Source of the DNA: Przewalskia tangutica
Lineage: Eukaryota > Streptophyta > Magnoliopsida > Solanales > Solanaceae
DNA: 64,000 nt
Reading direction: 5' to 3'
Assembly: GCA_029844215.1 (NCBI GenBank)
Contig: CM056736.1
Coordinates: forward strand, 25,171,501 to 25,235,500
The translations under genes and the position numbers were made by a program. Shown here piece by piece: positions 1 to 13,400 of the stretch (its first letter is position 1; the number at the start of each line of letters is the position of its first letter). Below the pieces are notes generated by a model. It saw nothing but the letters and a program-made list of their open reading frames with translations, did no database searches and had not been told where the DNA came from.

Positions 1-1909
1 ACCCTTTACTGAAATCATAGGCACTTGCCATAACAATTTTCCTTTAAAACTAACTCTGTAGAAAATCATGTACGTCCGCCGTTCTTTTATTAAAATCAAG
101 TCAAATGAAAGTTCCTCACAAGGTCGTGCCAAAAATAGAGAAAAAAGATTTTCACAAAATCATGCCAAAGAAAGAATAGTCTCACATACCTTTTAAGCGA
201 GCAAATCAACTAAATGCTAAGACATGCCTCGTCTAGTATGTCAACCTATAACAATGACAATACGTTCGTCAATTCTACGGTCTCTAACGTATAACGTAAG
301 TTATTCAAATAACAACTTCTTATTTCTATAAAAAATTGGGCAACACTTCCCCTGTTTATATGCATATCCACAATTTACCAACAAGCCAACCAACACCAAT
401 AATCCAACATTATTCCAGGATATAATTAAGTTAAGCCCAACATATGTCATATAAGTTATCCTATAACCTTCATTCTCTTTATATCCATGGAAGACAACAA
501 CTTCAACAATCAAGTGACTATCACACTTATTTATCATGGTTATTCAATCCTTAGTCATGTTAAAATAGTTCATAAAAGCAATCTCAAACTTCTATCAACA
601 TTTAAGAATTCAAGAAGGTGAAGTTTATAATCCCATATACTTTAATTCTTCCAAGACACGTATATGTGATTACCACAATGCATATACTTGATTTCCAATA
701 TTATAATCTTAACAAGTAGTCTCTAATACAACACAATCATGTTGATAATCTCATGACCTTTGTGACCCATCATTCAATTCCAACCTCTTAATTCTTTTAG
801 AATCTAATTTCATATTCTAATACTTCTACATTACTAATTATAATTTAATTTCAAGATTTCTTTTCAATTCTCAACATGCACTTAGTGATAAGAATAAAAT
901 CTTAACGCTCCATTCCAATGTACATAAAATAGTCTTCAAGTATATCCAACAACATTCTTCCACAACTCATTTCTTTACTCCTAAAAATTCAACTTCATAT
1001 TTCAACATTCTTATCTAAACAACTACAACTTAAATCTCCATGTTTCCTTCAATTTGTAACATGCAATTAGCAACAATAACAACAATACCCGACTTCAATT
1101 TTTATACCAAATCAGTCCCACAATCGGCTACAACCAATGTCACCACAACACATGCAATTTCACTTCCATTCCTCTTAATCTTAGTTTAATTCTCAACACA
1201 AGTTTCAATCTAATATTTACAACAACATGCAACTTAATTTATACCATAAGGAGAGGAATTTTATACCTTAAAGATTGTTCAAAACTGTCCAAAAATCGCA
1301 TGAACACTGCCCAGATTTTTAACCCAGAATTTCATCAATTTCTTGTCCGATTTTTCACTTCATCAACTCCATTTCAACATGCAACCATTCTTCAATGTTA
1401 GACCAACATCCCTACACGTTTCTCTTCCTAAAATTTGCTCCAAAAATCCGAAAATTGAAGCTCAAAATCATGGCGATGTAAAAATGCCCACTGTTTTTGG
1501 GTATAAAACTTGGCTAGAATTGTAGAAAAATCTACCTAGAATAGGAGTTGATAAGTGCTTAATTCTTGCTAAGAAAGTGGGGGAAGAAATCGGCTAGGAG
1601 AGGAGAGGATTTAGTGAGAATTGATTTTGAAATCAATTGGAAATATGAAGGTTTTTTTTGTTATAATGAAATCAGATTATTTTTTGCATTTTAGTCCCAA
1701 ATCCCACTATTAATAATCTCATACCCCACTTAACTTAAATTCGGGAAATTACATAAGTCTCATATTCATGACGTCGAAATTTATACACTATAACGCTAAT
1801 CCATAACCCCTATTAGGAATATAAAACTAACATCTTGAATTTTCATTATTCGGATCTTATTATCCTAATTATGTTCTTAATTATTGTCTTAAACTTACGA
1901 GGTGTAACA
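1..1909 (-). mobile_element. Ty3/gypsy LTR fragment cut by the window edge
   Basis: AT-rich DNA without a convincing ORF. Two things mark it as an LTR lying on the minus strand. It ends on the plus strand with GGTGTAACA (1901-1909), like the ends of the gypsy LTRs at 24451 and 32295. It also shares a diverged block around 240-400 (AAAATTGGGCA and flanks) with 23270-23400 and 31100-31230. The other end and any TSD lie outside the window. Whether it is a solo LTR or part of a longer element cannot be told. Confidence 0.6.
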
Positions 1910-2640
1910 GGCGAGTCGCTGGATGGGCTGCCAGGATATTGGGCCTCGGTTTAGCCCACTGAGAGTATTGTTTTTGGGCCACTGGAATCTCTTTGGAAGG
2001 CGAGGCCCAGTTTAGATTGGCCATTATTCTTTGGAATCTTTCTTTGGAGCAGAGATGGGGCTCTTGTGTTTGGGCCACCCAGTCTTCTTTGAAAGCGAGC
2101 CCGTTCGAGTTGGCCCACTATTTCTAGAACGCTGTCGGACTGCTGTTGGGCCCGTTGTGAACTGTACGTATTGTTGGCCTAATTTTCACGAGAAGGATTT
2201 GTGACGCCGGGTGTTGAGAAAATGGAAGCGGGAGAATCCATGAGGGTTACCAAAAATTTGTGAAAAAATATCGATTGAGAAGTTGTTGTATGTCAGTTGT
2301 ATAGCAGCGGTATACCTGGCTGCTTATGTGATAAGTGTATTGGGCGGTGTATAATTCCTGTATATTTGATGTAACGGGCTATAAAACAAGGATTATGGGG
2401 GTTGGGTACTGAGTATATCATTGTATATCTGGAGTATACAAGTTTGTAGGCAGAGAAGAGGCAGTATATCACTGAGGATCAGGGTATACAGACTGTATAT
2501 CACGAAGAAGCAATGGTATACGGGGCGGTATACTGCTGTTTTTCCGCCAGAAGTGGGAGGTGGAGGGGAGGGGCATTGGTATTTGTGGAAGTAGACGCAA
2601 CAATTTGTAGCCTCAGTATTCATTATTCTTGAAAGTAATA
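1910..2640 (-). mobile_element. Fragment of a Tat/Ogre-like LTR with GTATA-rich tract
   Basis: No coding region is supported. A GGCCCA-rich block (about 1940-2160) is followed by a tract of about a dozen GTATA/GTATAC words (2290-2545). The Tat-like LTR at 57431-60907 has the same order (GGGCTCAACCC block at 58550-58640, then GTATATC words at 58660-58740), which suggests the same family and the same minus orientation. The ORF on the minus strand at 2393-2659 is low-complexity and rejected. Confidence 0.4.
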
Positions 2641-4047
2641 AACATTGATTACTTAGCATAGAAAATCACATAATGTTATGATTATTTAGATGAATTCAAC
2701 CTTGTTTTTATATATATTTTGCAACTTAAGAAAATAAGTCTGTAATGGTCTTATAAATAGTCTCTTAAGTAACATTGGTACTTGATATAGTACTTTCGTA
2801 TACATAATTTTTTATATGTATGCTATTAAGACAAATACTATAAGAGGAACTACAAAATGTAATAAAATCGTCCCTTGTATTAAGGAGTAGATTCAAACCG
2901 GTTCCTTAGATATATTTTAAAGCAGTTTTGGTTCTCTGTTTGCCAAAATTAGCACTTTTCAACTTCATAAAACACCAGAAAAATCCTGTTAAATCTAAAA
3001 AATGCGATACTATAAACTGCACTAGATACAAAATAAGTAAATAAATAAAAAGTAACAGAAATTACACCTTTAAAATATACATCAGACTCCACAAATAGAC
3101 AAAAAATAATATAAATGTAGTTCATGACAGTTCCTTCTTTTCATAATTGTTGTTAGATCTTATAACCAGAATTTGTTAATACCTTATATCAATGGTTTCC
3201 TTACTTATATTTAAAATGGTGAAAAATAATAATTAATTAGCTCAGGAAACGTAACAAGGCTCCAAAAATAAATAAAAATTCATGTCAGGTCCTTCTTTTC
3301 ATAGTTCTAGTTGAATCTGATAATCTCTTATTTCCTTATATTAAAGAATAAATTTAAAAATGATCCTTTAAATATATCCCTAAGTAGTTTTACCACTTTT
3401 AGTTTCTCATAAAATATTTAGAAAACTCTTGTAGTTATATGTTAACGGAATTATGAAAAGAAAGACTTAATTAGAAACACCAGAAAAGTTTCGTTAAATC
3501 TCAAAAAATACAACACTAAAAATTGCAATAGGCAAAAAAATAATAATTACACCTTAAAAAACTACCTTCAAATGTCAGTTCATTTCAGATTCTTCTTTTC
3601 ATAATTCTTATTAAATTTAATAACCAGAATTTATTAAATATTTGACGGAGATTAGAAAATCACTTTTAATAAACTTAAAGAATTATCTGCTCTGAAATAT
3701 ATTAATTGGATCATTTTAAACCTACCCCAAACATAAAAGATCATTTTTATTATTTTGTCAGAATCTTTTTGGTGGTCTTTAAGTAGCTTTCAGCTGTCAT
3801 AATTTGCTAAGTAGTTGCTCCCTATAATTATAACAAAAAAAAGTTGTAATATGACATACATTGCGTGACATGTTTATAAGCATCAACCTAATGTCTGCTT
3901 TGAGTAATGCCATTTAACAAGGTCAAAAGTACAACAGTAAACTAAATCTAATTATTTTCTGGCATGTCACTTTCTCTACTCAAATCTACGAGAATGGATA
4001 TAAAATTAATACAATTAAATGAAAAAATATTAGAATTTTTTTTTATA
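2641..4047. repeat. AT-rich region with degenerate direct repeats, no gene seen
   Basis: A block of the form CCTTCTTTTCATAATT followed by ATAACCAGAATTTRTTAA recurs in diverged form near 3125-3190, 3290-3340 and 3590-3640. A second block (ACACCAGAAAA...GTTAAATCT) recurs near 2970 and 3480. This looks like an old, decayed repeat. The part next to 4047 probably includes the remnant 3' LTR of the copia element that follows, whose left end would start TGATATAAAA on the minus strand at 4050. I could not find the far end of that LTR. Confidence 0.4.
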
Positions 4048-4515
4048 TCACCCCACAGTCGAAGCAGGAGGTTCTTGAACATTGACACTGACTCGGAAAT
4101 CATCAAATAATATGCGCGAAAGTCTTTTGGTGAAGATGTCGGCAATCTGATATCTGGAAGAAACATGAAGGACACGAACTTGACCACGGGATACTTTTTC
4201 GCGAACGAAATGAATGTCCATCTCAATGTGTTTAATGCGCTGATGTTGGACGGGATTGCCGGAAAGATATATCGCACTAATATTATCACAGTAGACCAGT
4301 GTTGCCTTTTGAATCGGGCAGTGAAGCTCAAGTAGAAGGTTACAGATCCAACAAGACTCATAGATGATGTTAGCAACACATCTGTATTCTGCTTCTGCAC
4401 TATATCGGGATAGTGTAAGTTGCCTTTTGAAAGACCAAAATAATAGGTTATCTCCGAGGAAAATGCAATAACTAGACGTGGAGCGTCGGGTGTCAGGACA
4501 TCCCACAGTCAGCAT
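4048..4515 (-). pseudogene. Ty1/copia RNase H fragment
   Basis: A 155-residue open stretch matches the RNase H end of a copia polyprotein. The family landmarks seen are SRYSAEAEYR (about residues 36-45), VYCDN (74-78), KHIEMDIHFVRE (95-106) and ADIFTKRLS (about 127-135). Together these hold the acidic residues that bind metal and cleave the RNA of an RNA-DNA hybrid during reverse transcription. It ends at a TGA at 4048-4050, directly against the presumed LTR start. The upstream link to the reverse transcriptase is frameshifted near 4493-4515. It is not a host RNase H gene. Confidence 0.85.
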
Positions 4516-5290
4516 CAGAATAAGCAGTGAGACCAGTGAGTGAAGTATTTTCGACGTACTTCTTCTGACATAGAAATAGGCCGCCAGAATGTCGAGTGAC
4601 AGAGATGCCCAAGAAATAACTCAGAGGGCCTAAATCTTTCTTAGCAAACTTAGAGGAAATGAGATACATAATGGATTGACGAAGGGTATCAGATGATGTC
4701 GTCAACATATAATAATAGGTACGCCATATATATACCCTTGTTGTAGATGAACAAGGAATGATCAGATCTGTTGTGTGAAAAACCGATAGATGAGACATAA
4801 TCGGCGAACGGCTGGTACCATGTTTGAGGATCCTGTTTCAGTCCATAGAGAGATTTCCGCAACAGACACATATAATCTGGATGAATAGGATCCCTGAAAC
4901 TCATAGGCTGATGCATATATATCGTTTCATATAGATCCTCATGTAAGAAGACATTCTTGACATCAAGCTAATGATTGAGCTAAGACTTGGATATGGCAAC
5001 GATGATGATCGTCCGGATGGTTGCGGGCTTTACGACCGGGATGAATGTTTCATCACATTCCACTCCCACCTGTTGATACATGTCATCACCTACAAGACAA
5101 GTCTTTTACCTCTCAAAAGAATCATCAGATTTCTTTTTATGTCTAAAAATCCACATAGAATGAATAATGTTAGCATTAGGTGGACGTGGTACTAGGTCCC
5201 ATCTCTTATTATCAATAAGAGCATTATATTCATCAATCATTGCGGCTTTTCAATTAGGGTCAGACAAGACATCCTTTGAGTTACGATGGA
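4516..5290 (-). pseudogene. Ty1/copia reverse transcriptase fragment
   Basis: On the minus strand from about 5290 the translation follows the copia reverse transcriptase. An N-terminal stretch (NALIDNKRWDLVPRP) leads into LRKSLYGLKQ and then the catalytic motif LLYVDD (near 4700), which is intact. This domain copies element RNA into DNA. Several in-frame stops (for example near 4965 and 4975) and a frameshift before 4798 break it. The open stretches at 4689-4916 and 4493-4798 are its surviving pieces. The plus-strand ORF at 4971-5195 is an antisense shadow. Confidence 0.8.
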
Positions 5291-5789
5291 CAATGGAAGA
5301 GACAACTGAAACGGAAGTATTAAACAACTATTTAGGTTTATGAATTCCATGCATAAAACGTGTTTCCATGGTCCGAGAGTGTGTCTCGGTACGCGGTACG
5401 GGAGGTGGGTTTCCCACGGGATTGTCTGGAAAATGAGAAAGGGAAGGGGTGTGATCTTGGTGGCCGAATCTCGGTTCTTAGAAAGGTGGTTGTGGAATCA
5501 CCGAGCGAGGATGTTCGAACCCGCAGTGGCGACTAGTCGGACGGCCAGAGATAGTGGCGGGTGTCGGGGTCTGGGATGACGGACTATGTAAATAGTGAAT
5601 TAGAAGAGAGTTTAGGCCATCATCTAGAAATTCATAGGAATGTCAATGTGGAGAGTGTAGAGAGACAAATGGGAATGAAGACACATCAAATAAGACATGA
5701 CGTGAAATAATAGTTTTACGTCTTGACAAGTCATATCATGAGTAACCACGATGATTGACATGATAACCCAGAAACACACACGGGGAAGA
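5291..5789 (-). pseudogene. Degraded linker between copia integrase and reverse transcriptase
   Basis: This is the variable proline/serine-rich spacer that normally lies between integrase and reverse transcriptase in copia polyproteins. On the minus strand pieces are low in complexity and rich in P, S and T. No catalytic motif is expected. The plus-strand ORF at 5340-5579 is antisense to it and shows no domain. Confidence 0.4.
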
Positions 5790-6290
5790 TCAGGGTTGGA
5801 GTTTGTGAGTGTTCGGATGGAGAGGGTAACAAAGACATCTAAAAATACGCAAGTGTTGGTAGGAGGGGTTCATACGAAATAGAACTTGGGTGGGCGGCCG
5901 TTGAGATAGAGACTTGTTTGGAATTACATTTAGGAGATAGGTGACCATGGAGAGTGCGTAATGCCAAATTGAAGGGGAATTGAGGCGTGAGCAAGTAGGG
6001 CACAAATGAGGTCGTTTATGGTTCGTATTTTCTGTTCGGCTTTACCATTTTGGGAGGATGTGTGAGGACATGAAAAATAAAATGTAAGACTATTTTTGGA
6101 GCAAAACTGTTTGAATTGGTTATTATCGAATTCCCTGCCATTGAAAATATTTAATGCTCTTTTCAAATTGTTTTTTACGAAAGTATTATATGGAAAAAAA
6201 AAATGGGGTAGACATGAGATTTATTTCCAATTGGAAAAGTCCATAGAAAGTTGAACTAATCATCCAAAAATAACACATAATATTGATGGT
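5790..6290 (-). pseudogene. Ty1/copia integrase core fragment
   Basis: Two overlapping minus-strand frames (5930-6166 and 5790-6005) give the integrase core. They contain NGREFDNNQFKQFC, then FSCPHTSSQNGKAEQKIRT, then the C-terminal part AHASIPLQF, TYLLNVIPNKSL and LRIFRCLCYP. The catalytic glutamate in GKAE is kept. The second catalytic aspartate, usually in RSDNG, is replaced (NIFNG). A frameshift joins the two pieces. The enzyme would insert element DNA into the genome, but this copy cannot. Confidence 0.8.
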
Positions 6291-6750
6291 CAGCCATACT
6301 CAAAATAAGGGATGTCCACAAATCACTATTTATGTTATCGAAAGGCTAATAAAGTATAATTTGTGGATGAAGAAAATGGTAATTGACATGTTTCCCAAAA
6401 ATGCAAGATTCACATATAGGAGTCCTAGAAATATGGTTGCAATTAATAAAATATTTTTCCTAAGGGATCGTAAAACAGAGTCTCCCGGATGTCCTAATCT
6501 AGAATGTCATAAGGAAGACTAAAGAGCAGCAAAGGTTGAGGGAACTGAGGCTGAATTGTTGATGACATTTGAAATATGGTAGAGATCTCTGGTGCTATCA
6601 CATCTCATTATTCGTCTCCCTGTAGTAAAATCCTTTATAGTAAAACTAAAAGAATCAAAGTGAAGGGAAACTCAATTGTCAGTTGTGAAACGTCGCATGA
6701 ATATTAGATTCTTAATGAGTTTAGAGGAATAGATGACATTTTTTTTAAGA

Positions 6751-7959
6751 TTAGTGATGAATGTGGTGGGATAGGGAGGAATGACCATAACCACGGATGA
6801 GAATGTCTTGTCCACTACCAACAATAATATTCTGATTTAAATTACTCAAATTAGAATAAGACGAGAGAGTACCTTGTGATGACGTCATTTGAGATGTGAT
6901 GCATATGTCTATATACCAATTTTCATCTAGAGTATTGAGTGATATTGTGCTCATAGTTGCCTCAATGTCAGTTGGTGCATAAGTCGATGGCGGGACCTTG
7001 TGCTGTGTAGGCTTGTTATGGACGTGGGTCAAGTATGCAAGGTTGGGCCTATCGGCTCTGAGGTGGAGTCCATGAGGATGTCGTATACGAGCAAGGAGGA
7101 GAGGCCCATGAAGGTGGGGCCCACACAGCCCACGGTGGAGGCAGCTACCACAGCTGCGGTCGCTACCCGTTGTTGTTGGAATTTCTAAAATCGCGGCCCT
7201 TTTGAGACTTCCTGCTCCGACGGTTGTTACGGGAGGAAGCAGAATATTGCGGGTCCTCTGGCCGATGGTTCTGGTTGCCGGACCGGGAGGCCCTGCCATT
7301 GTTAGAGGGCCCGATGGTGGTGGTGAGGGTAGCGTCGGTAATGTTGGCTCGTGTGTTGATGCGCTTCAGTTTCCAAATTTCCTCAAGGATGAGCTTCGAA
7401 TGGGCCTCATAAAATGGAGGTAACGTCATGTATTGCTGAAGGATGGTGGCAACGCCGTCATATGATTCGTTCAACCTGCAATATGTTGCACGCCCAATCA
7501 CTGATTAGTGACTGTTGCGCCGATGTTGGAGAGTTGGTCAGCAATCATCTTGAGTTCTTGACAATAGGCAAACACGTTTGGGAAATCATCTTGATGAATG
7601 TCCTTGAATTAATTTTCAAGGTATAAAGCTCGTTAAATTTTGTTGTCATGGAAAATATTGTCCAAACGTTTTCACTTTTGGCGAGCAGTGGTATCTGTCT
7701 CAATGATGGTGTGCAACAGATTATTAGATATCGTGTCGTATATCCACTGGTGGACGGCTGCGTCCAAACGAGACCAGAGTACATCATCAAAAGTCGAAGT
7801 CCATGATACGCCTATGGACTTCGGCGTGGGAGGAATGATGTGGTCGATAACTTCGTAAACACAACAATGGATCTTAAAAAGCTCCGCCCACGAGGAGTAT
7901 TGATCATTTTTTAGTGGATGATTTTTTTTTTTTTGTTGATACTCCAAAGATAACAACAA
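6751..7959 (-). pseudogene. Ty1/copia gag and protease fragment
   Basis: Gag pieces lie at 7672-7959 (QYSSWAELFKIHC, LDAAVHQWIYDTISN), 7545-7790 (NVWTIFSMTTKFNELYTLK) and 7163-7501 (YDGVATILQQYMTLPPF, a G/R/N-rich tail). The protease-like region follows at 6751-7299 (DENWYIDICITSQMTS). Gag forms the particle and protease cleaves the polyprotein. The protease active site, usually DTGA, reads DICI and is dead. Frames change at least three times. Plus-strand ORFs at 7000-7858 are shadows. Confidence 0.75.
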
Positions 7960-9199
7960 GTCTCACTTTTAAATATTGTAAGCCAAACATGATTTTGGAA
8001 CTCTTTCCAATGTGCAAGTTACTAAAATTTGCTAAGGTTAAAAGAAGCTCTTGGCTTGAGAAACTAGGTTGGTACCTACCAAATTTCACAGGTTTTGTTG
8101 GCAAGCAACAACCCCACAATACAGCACAGACCTAATTTTCACATGGGCAAATTTTGATCACACGATATGGGCACAATGTCAATGTCTCATTGTTTGATTT
8201 TTCAAAGTTGTGACACTTATATTGCAGGTAGTTAACTAGCTTCTTTCATTCGCTCCACATTATCAAGAGGACAATTATATATTAACCTACACAATTCTGA
8301 TAATATTTTCTAATTTTAGTAGTAACAATTATGCTTGAATGCCAAGTAACAATTATGAATTCTGATATTTGATTTATAAAAAGCATGGTACGAATATAAT
8401 AATTAAGCTCAAATAATTATGCATGTGGGACTTGTTTAATTTACATGGCCTAAAATCACAACTAGGAATGAAGTGGAGATCTTATCCATATCTGATATTT
8501 ATTTAATTATGAAACTTTTAGTTGATTTCCAAAAGATACTGTTCTAATGCATTTTTTTTACACAATTATAAATGTAATTTAAACAATTAATTTAATTTAT
8601 GATATGATTGTGTAAATATTTTTTTAATACAATTTTACAAATCTACCCTTTTATAATAATAGTTTTTTTCGATTAAAGAAAATGGTGAAAAAAGGCGTAG
8701 AATATATTCATGCGTCTGAATCCCTTTTCAAGAAAATTCTCCAAATATAAGCATGAAGCATGTACTCTTTATGTATAAATAACACAAAAATAAAAATGCA
8801 ATAATATATGGAGAGAGTCAAAAGTTCAATTTGAGGCAAAAGATATATGTTAATAGATCGAATTGACTAACAAACAAGCAATAATACAAATAAAATTACA
8901 ATATTTAATCCTCCAAATCAGGGATTCACTCACATTTTCTCTATTTCTTTAACTAGCACACCCCTATTTTCCTCACTTCTCTCTCCTTCAACCAATATAC
9001 CTCCATTATTTTCTAACACTTGAATATATTTTAATTTATTATTTGTTTTCATTTTAATATAAAAATTACATATACAATGTATTTTTAATTTATACTCTTT
9101 AGAACTACACATTATACTTGGTATAATTCATTTTCAGAGGTGTAATATGTATACTATGTGTTAATATAATTTGACATGCGCGCCCACGCACACTATAAT
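7960..9199. other. No gene seen; AT-rich intergenic DNA
   Basis: A poly-T tract (7921-7933) begins the stretch. Opposed ORFs at 7904-8135 are open on both strands but show no recognisable domain. The rest is AT-rich with no convincing ORF, RNA gene or repeat boundary. Confidence 0.5.
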
Positions 9200-10404
9200 C
9201 TTATCCTAAAAAACATTCAAGTGATAAAATAAAAATGTCAAGATTGAAGCAACAGCCCATAATAATAGCAAATACGAAGCGTACAAATCTCAAAACCTGG
9301 TGTCACTAGTGCAAGAACTTGCTAAGATAATACAAAGTCTGGGTATAACAACACAAATACTGTCTAAAAATAGGAAGACAATAAAGTAAAATAGAAGGGA
9401 GAATCCATTGCTGCAGATCAACCGATAGCTCACACCGAATCTTCTAAATCCGCTCCTCAACGGACTAGATAGTCACGAGATCCGCTAGTACTAGGAACTG
9501 AACCTGCACACAAACGGGTACAACAAGTGTAACATGAGTACGGAAAACAACGTGTGCTCAGCAACATCGTCAACCGACCCTATCTTAAACGGAGATGAGG
9601 GTTGGCCTTCCGGTTACTACTTCCACACTAACTGCCATTAGTTTTCCATAACAATAATAATTACAAGATCACTTAAATGACAAGTCCAAGCCTAGGTTAT
9701 AACATCTAGTTCTTCAAGCCTGATAAGGTATTCATGCAGGCAAACTAATAGAGCTTAATCAATAATTTAGGCATAAAACAAGTACAATATAAATGGGATA
9801 ATATGAGATGCAAATTAAATGCAATGCAAAGCATTTCTTTCTTTTCACTAGTAAACACACATTCAAATACTACTCGTGGGGTCCATATACTTCCTGGAAT
9901 CATTTTCCTTCGGGTTTCTTAGCCAATCTAAGGCTCTCAGTCACATCACTTAGCCAAATGTAGGATTATATTAACTGTCTCTACCCAACAATAGGCTCAC
10001 AATAGTTGTCTCTAGCCAATTCTGCTCATATATATAGCATCACTCCGTTCGGAAATATTTCACTCGAACACATATATGTATTAGCAAATATGCATGCATG
10101 AGATACCATATGACGCATGAATATGACATGAACAACATCAAGAATCCAAGATAAATCATAAAGTTTCAGTCTTTAATCACTATAAGTCATAAAGGTTCGA
10201 CCTTTAACCAATTTCATAACGAAGTTACAATCTTTAGCCTATTTTCCATTTAACGTGTTTTTATGATGAGTAACACAATACTAGATAAGAAAGGCATACA
10301 CATATAATGACTAAAAAGTACGAGTTTCATACGCCAATATGATCATACTATCTATTAGCTAGTACTAAAATCATGACATTAACTACACAATTTAAAAGGC
10401 TCAA
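9200..10404 (-). mobile_element. LTR-like fragment, probably gypsy, minus orientation
   Basis: No ORF. Short recurring words (TAGCCAA at about 9910-10010; CTTTAACC/CTTTAGCC at about 10170-10235) and the moderate GC content resemble gypsy LTRs of this window. On the right it is cut off precisely by the LTR that begins at 10405. The left boundary is not defined. The family assignment is tentative. Confidence 0.35.
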
Positions 10405-13400
10405 TGTAACATCTCGTAAATTAGAATTACGTGTGAAAGTGTTAAATGAGTATTAATGTGACATTTTAGATATGTGAAATGCTATCGGGATGAGTTTGGG
10501 TGGAAAAAGTTATTTTGAAATCAAAACGAGTAGTGATGTACTTAAGATTCGATAGAATCGACTAAGTTTACAGTAGGTCTGCCTTCCAGTCCAGTTTTGT
10601 GAAATCCGTTAAGAATTGGAGAAAACTTAAAACATGAAACTTGTAGATCTTTGAAATACATGTCTAATCATGTATGATGTAGGCCAAACGAGCTATGTAC
10701 AAAACGTTATACGCGTTACAAAAATACTGTAGAGAAGCCGACACAGGCAACTCGAAATGGACATGCATCACACGTGGGGGCACACGAAATAGACTCGAGT
10801 CACGTGTCGAGCATATAAAATCACCCTCTCTGAACTTTTGACCATAGGGTGTCCCGCGATGGCCCTGCATCGCGAGTCTATCACGAATGGGCTGGTTTTC
10901 AGGTCAATAGTTGAATTTCATGTTTTTGGCTTATATTTAGGCTTGGGGCTTATTTCCATAACACCCCTAATCACGAAATATCACCCTAAAGTCAGAGAGA
11001 ACAAGTTACAAGCCTCAAGATTCCTCTCAGGTAAGTTCTTCAATGATTCTAGCTTGAATTTGACTCTCTAGTATCCTTCTAACTTGAGTAAACCCTTATA
11101 ATCAATAGAATTGCGATTGAAATATCATTGTTGGACAAGGAACCATAGCTTTCGAGTTCAAAGGGATAGAATTTCAAAAGGTAATCCTTTCCCTTTTTAA
11201 ATCGTTGGTAGTTGTGAATTGATAAGTTTTTGGGAGATAAGTTAACGAGTTTGATAAAGAGAATTGCATAAGTTATAGTAGGGTTTTAGATTGTTGAATT
11301 AGGTTCGTTGTAATTATATGGGTGATGAAGAATGATGTTAAGTATATCTAAATAAGATTGTAGAATCACCTAGTAGAATGAAAATTGAGTGAAGAAAATA
11401 TTATTAATGGAAGTTGTGGAGATTTATGCCCATCAAGTGTTTGATAAAATGCCTAGATGGCCAAAACATGAGAATTGTTGCTAATGTTGATTCCATTGAC
11501 ATGTATTGATATAAATTAAAGTCGAAATGAAGTGATAAACATTTTATTACGCTCAAGAGTAGGAAGTTAAGGTATGTAATACTAACTCTCTACGTTTGGG
11601 AATGTAAATAATTCTCCCTACGCTACGTTGATTTTCAACGTTACAAATTGCCTAAAAATATATTTAAGCTTAGTTCCTTGAATAGTTGCAGAACTTCTAT
11701 TCTCTAATTTTGTAATTCATTCAGACTTTCATTTTGAATGTTGTGAGCTCAGTATGTAATCAATATAGACTTGTGTTTGATACCCATGAGTCTTGGTCTA
11801 GAATAGTCAGCATGTTTATAAATAGTTAAAGCTTCAGGTCTCATAATCAGTTTATGAATACACGTCTCAATAAATCACTGCTCAGTATGTCAGTGTGGTA
11901 CCTTTCAACATGATTCTCAATTCTTCTATGTAAATTATTTAATGTTGAACATATGTATTTGGTCCATCACGAATGAGCCGAATTTCAGGTCAAAAGTCGA
12001 ATTTCATGTTTTTGGGTTATATTTAGGCTTGGGGTTTATTTTCATAACACTCATAATAAGGAAATATCACCCTAGAGTCAGAGAGAACAAGTTTTAAGCA
12101 TCAAGATCCCTCCAAGGTAAGTTCTTCAATGATTTTAGCATGAATTTGAGTCTCTAGTACCCTTCTAACTTGAGTAAACACTTCTAATCAATAGAATTGT
12201 GATTTAAATATCATTGTTGGAGGAGGAACCCTAGCTTTCTAGTTCAAATGATAGAGCTTCAAAAGGTAATCCTTTCGCCATTTTAATCATTGGTAGATGT
12301 GAATTGATGAGTTTTTGGAAGATAAGTTAATGGGTTTGATAAAGAGAATCGCATGAGCTATAGTAGGATTTTAGATTGTTGAATTAGGTTTGTTGTAATT
12401 ATATAGGTGATGAATAATGATTTTAAGTATATCTAAATAAGATTAAAAAATCACCTAGAAGTAATAGAATGGAAATTGAGTGAAGAAAATACCATTAATG
12501 GAAGTTGTGGAGCTTAATGCCCACAAAGTATTTGATAAAATGCCTAGATGGTCAAAACATGAGAATTGTTGCTAATGTTGATTCCATTGACATGTATTGA
12601 TATAAATTAAAGTCGAAAGGAAGTGACAAATATTTTATTACGATCAAGAGTAGAAAGTGAAGGCATGTAAGACTAACTCTCTACGTTTGAGAATGTTAAT
12701 AATTCTCCATACGCTATGTTATTTTTCAACATTACAAATTGCCTCAAAAATATAGTTAAGCTTAGTTCCTTGAATAGTTGCAGAACTTCTATTCTCTAAT
12801 TTTGTAATTCATTCAAACTTTTATTCTGAATATTATGAGCTTAGTACGTAATCAATATAGACTTGTGTTTGATACTCATGAGTCTTGGTCTAGAATACTC
12901 AACATGTTTATAAGTAGTTAAAGCTTCAGGTCTCATAATCAGTTTATGAATACATGTCTCAGTAAATCATTGCTCAATATGTCAGTGTGGTACCTTTCAA
13001 CATGATTCTCAATTCTTCTATGTAAATTGTTTAACGTTGAACACCTGTATTTGGACATGAGGCTACAATTTATGTATACGTATACTTGGGCTCGGGGCCA
13101 CATATTTGTGAACATATATTAAGCACGAGGCCAGAAATTATGATTTTAGTTAAACAAGTGATTCTCCATTCAGAACATGAAGTATTTACATCTTTACTTC
13201 TTTTGTTATTTTCAGTTATCAGTTCAGTTTCTGTTTCAACACTTATAGTTCTTTCTCTCAGTTGCTTTATAAGACAGTGCAATTCAAATGTACTAATGTC
13301 TCTTTTTTCCGAGGCCTGCATCTCGCAATGCATGTAATGATTTACATGATGACAAATTTACATGCTAGGACTTACAATATCAGCTGATTGGTGAGCCCCA

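Larger units (their letters stand above)
4048..7959 (-). mobile_element. Degenerate Ty1/copia retrotransposon (Ale/Retrofit-like)
   Basis: Read on the minus strand, gag, protease, integrase, reverse transcriptase and RNase H appear in the Ty1/copia order (7959 down to 4048), broken into many short frames by stops and frameshifts. No PBS is visible upstream of gag. The gag homology stops abruptly at 7959 beside a poly-T run, so the 5' end is probably truncated. Assignment to the Ale/Retrofit lineage is from the style of the gag and RNase H sequences and is an inference. The element is surely inactive. Confidence 0.85.

Noticed and set aside
7904..8135. Opposed ORFs open on both strands
   Set aside because: No recognisable domain, no second exon or promoter; openness on both strands at once suggests chance or an unknown repeat.
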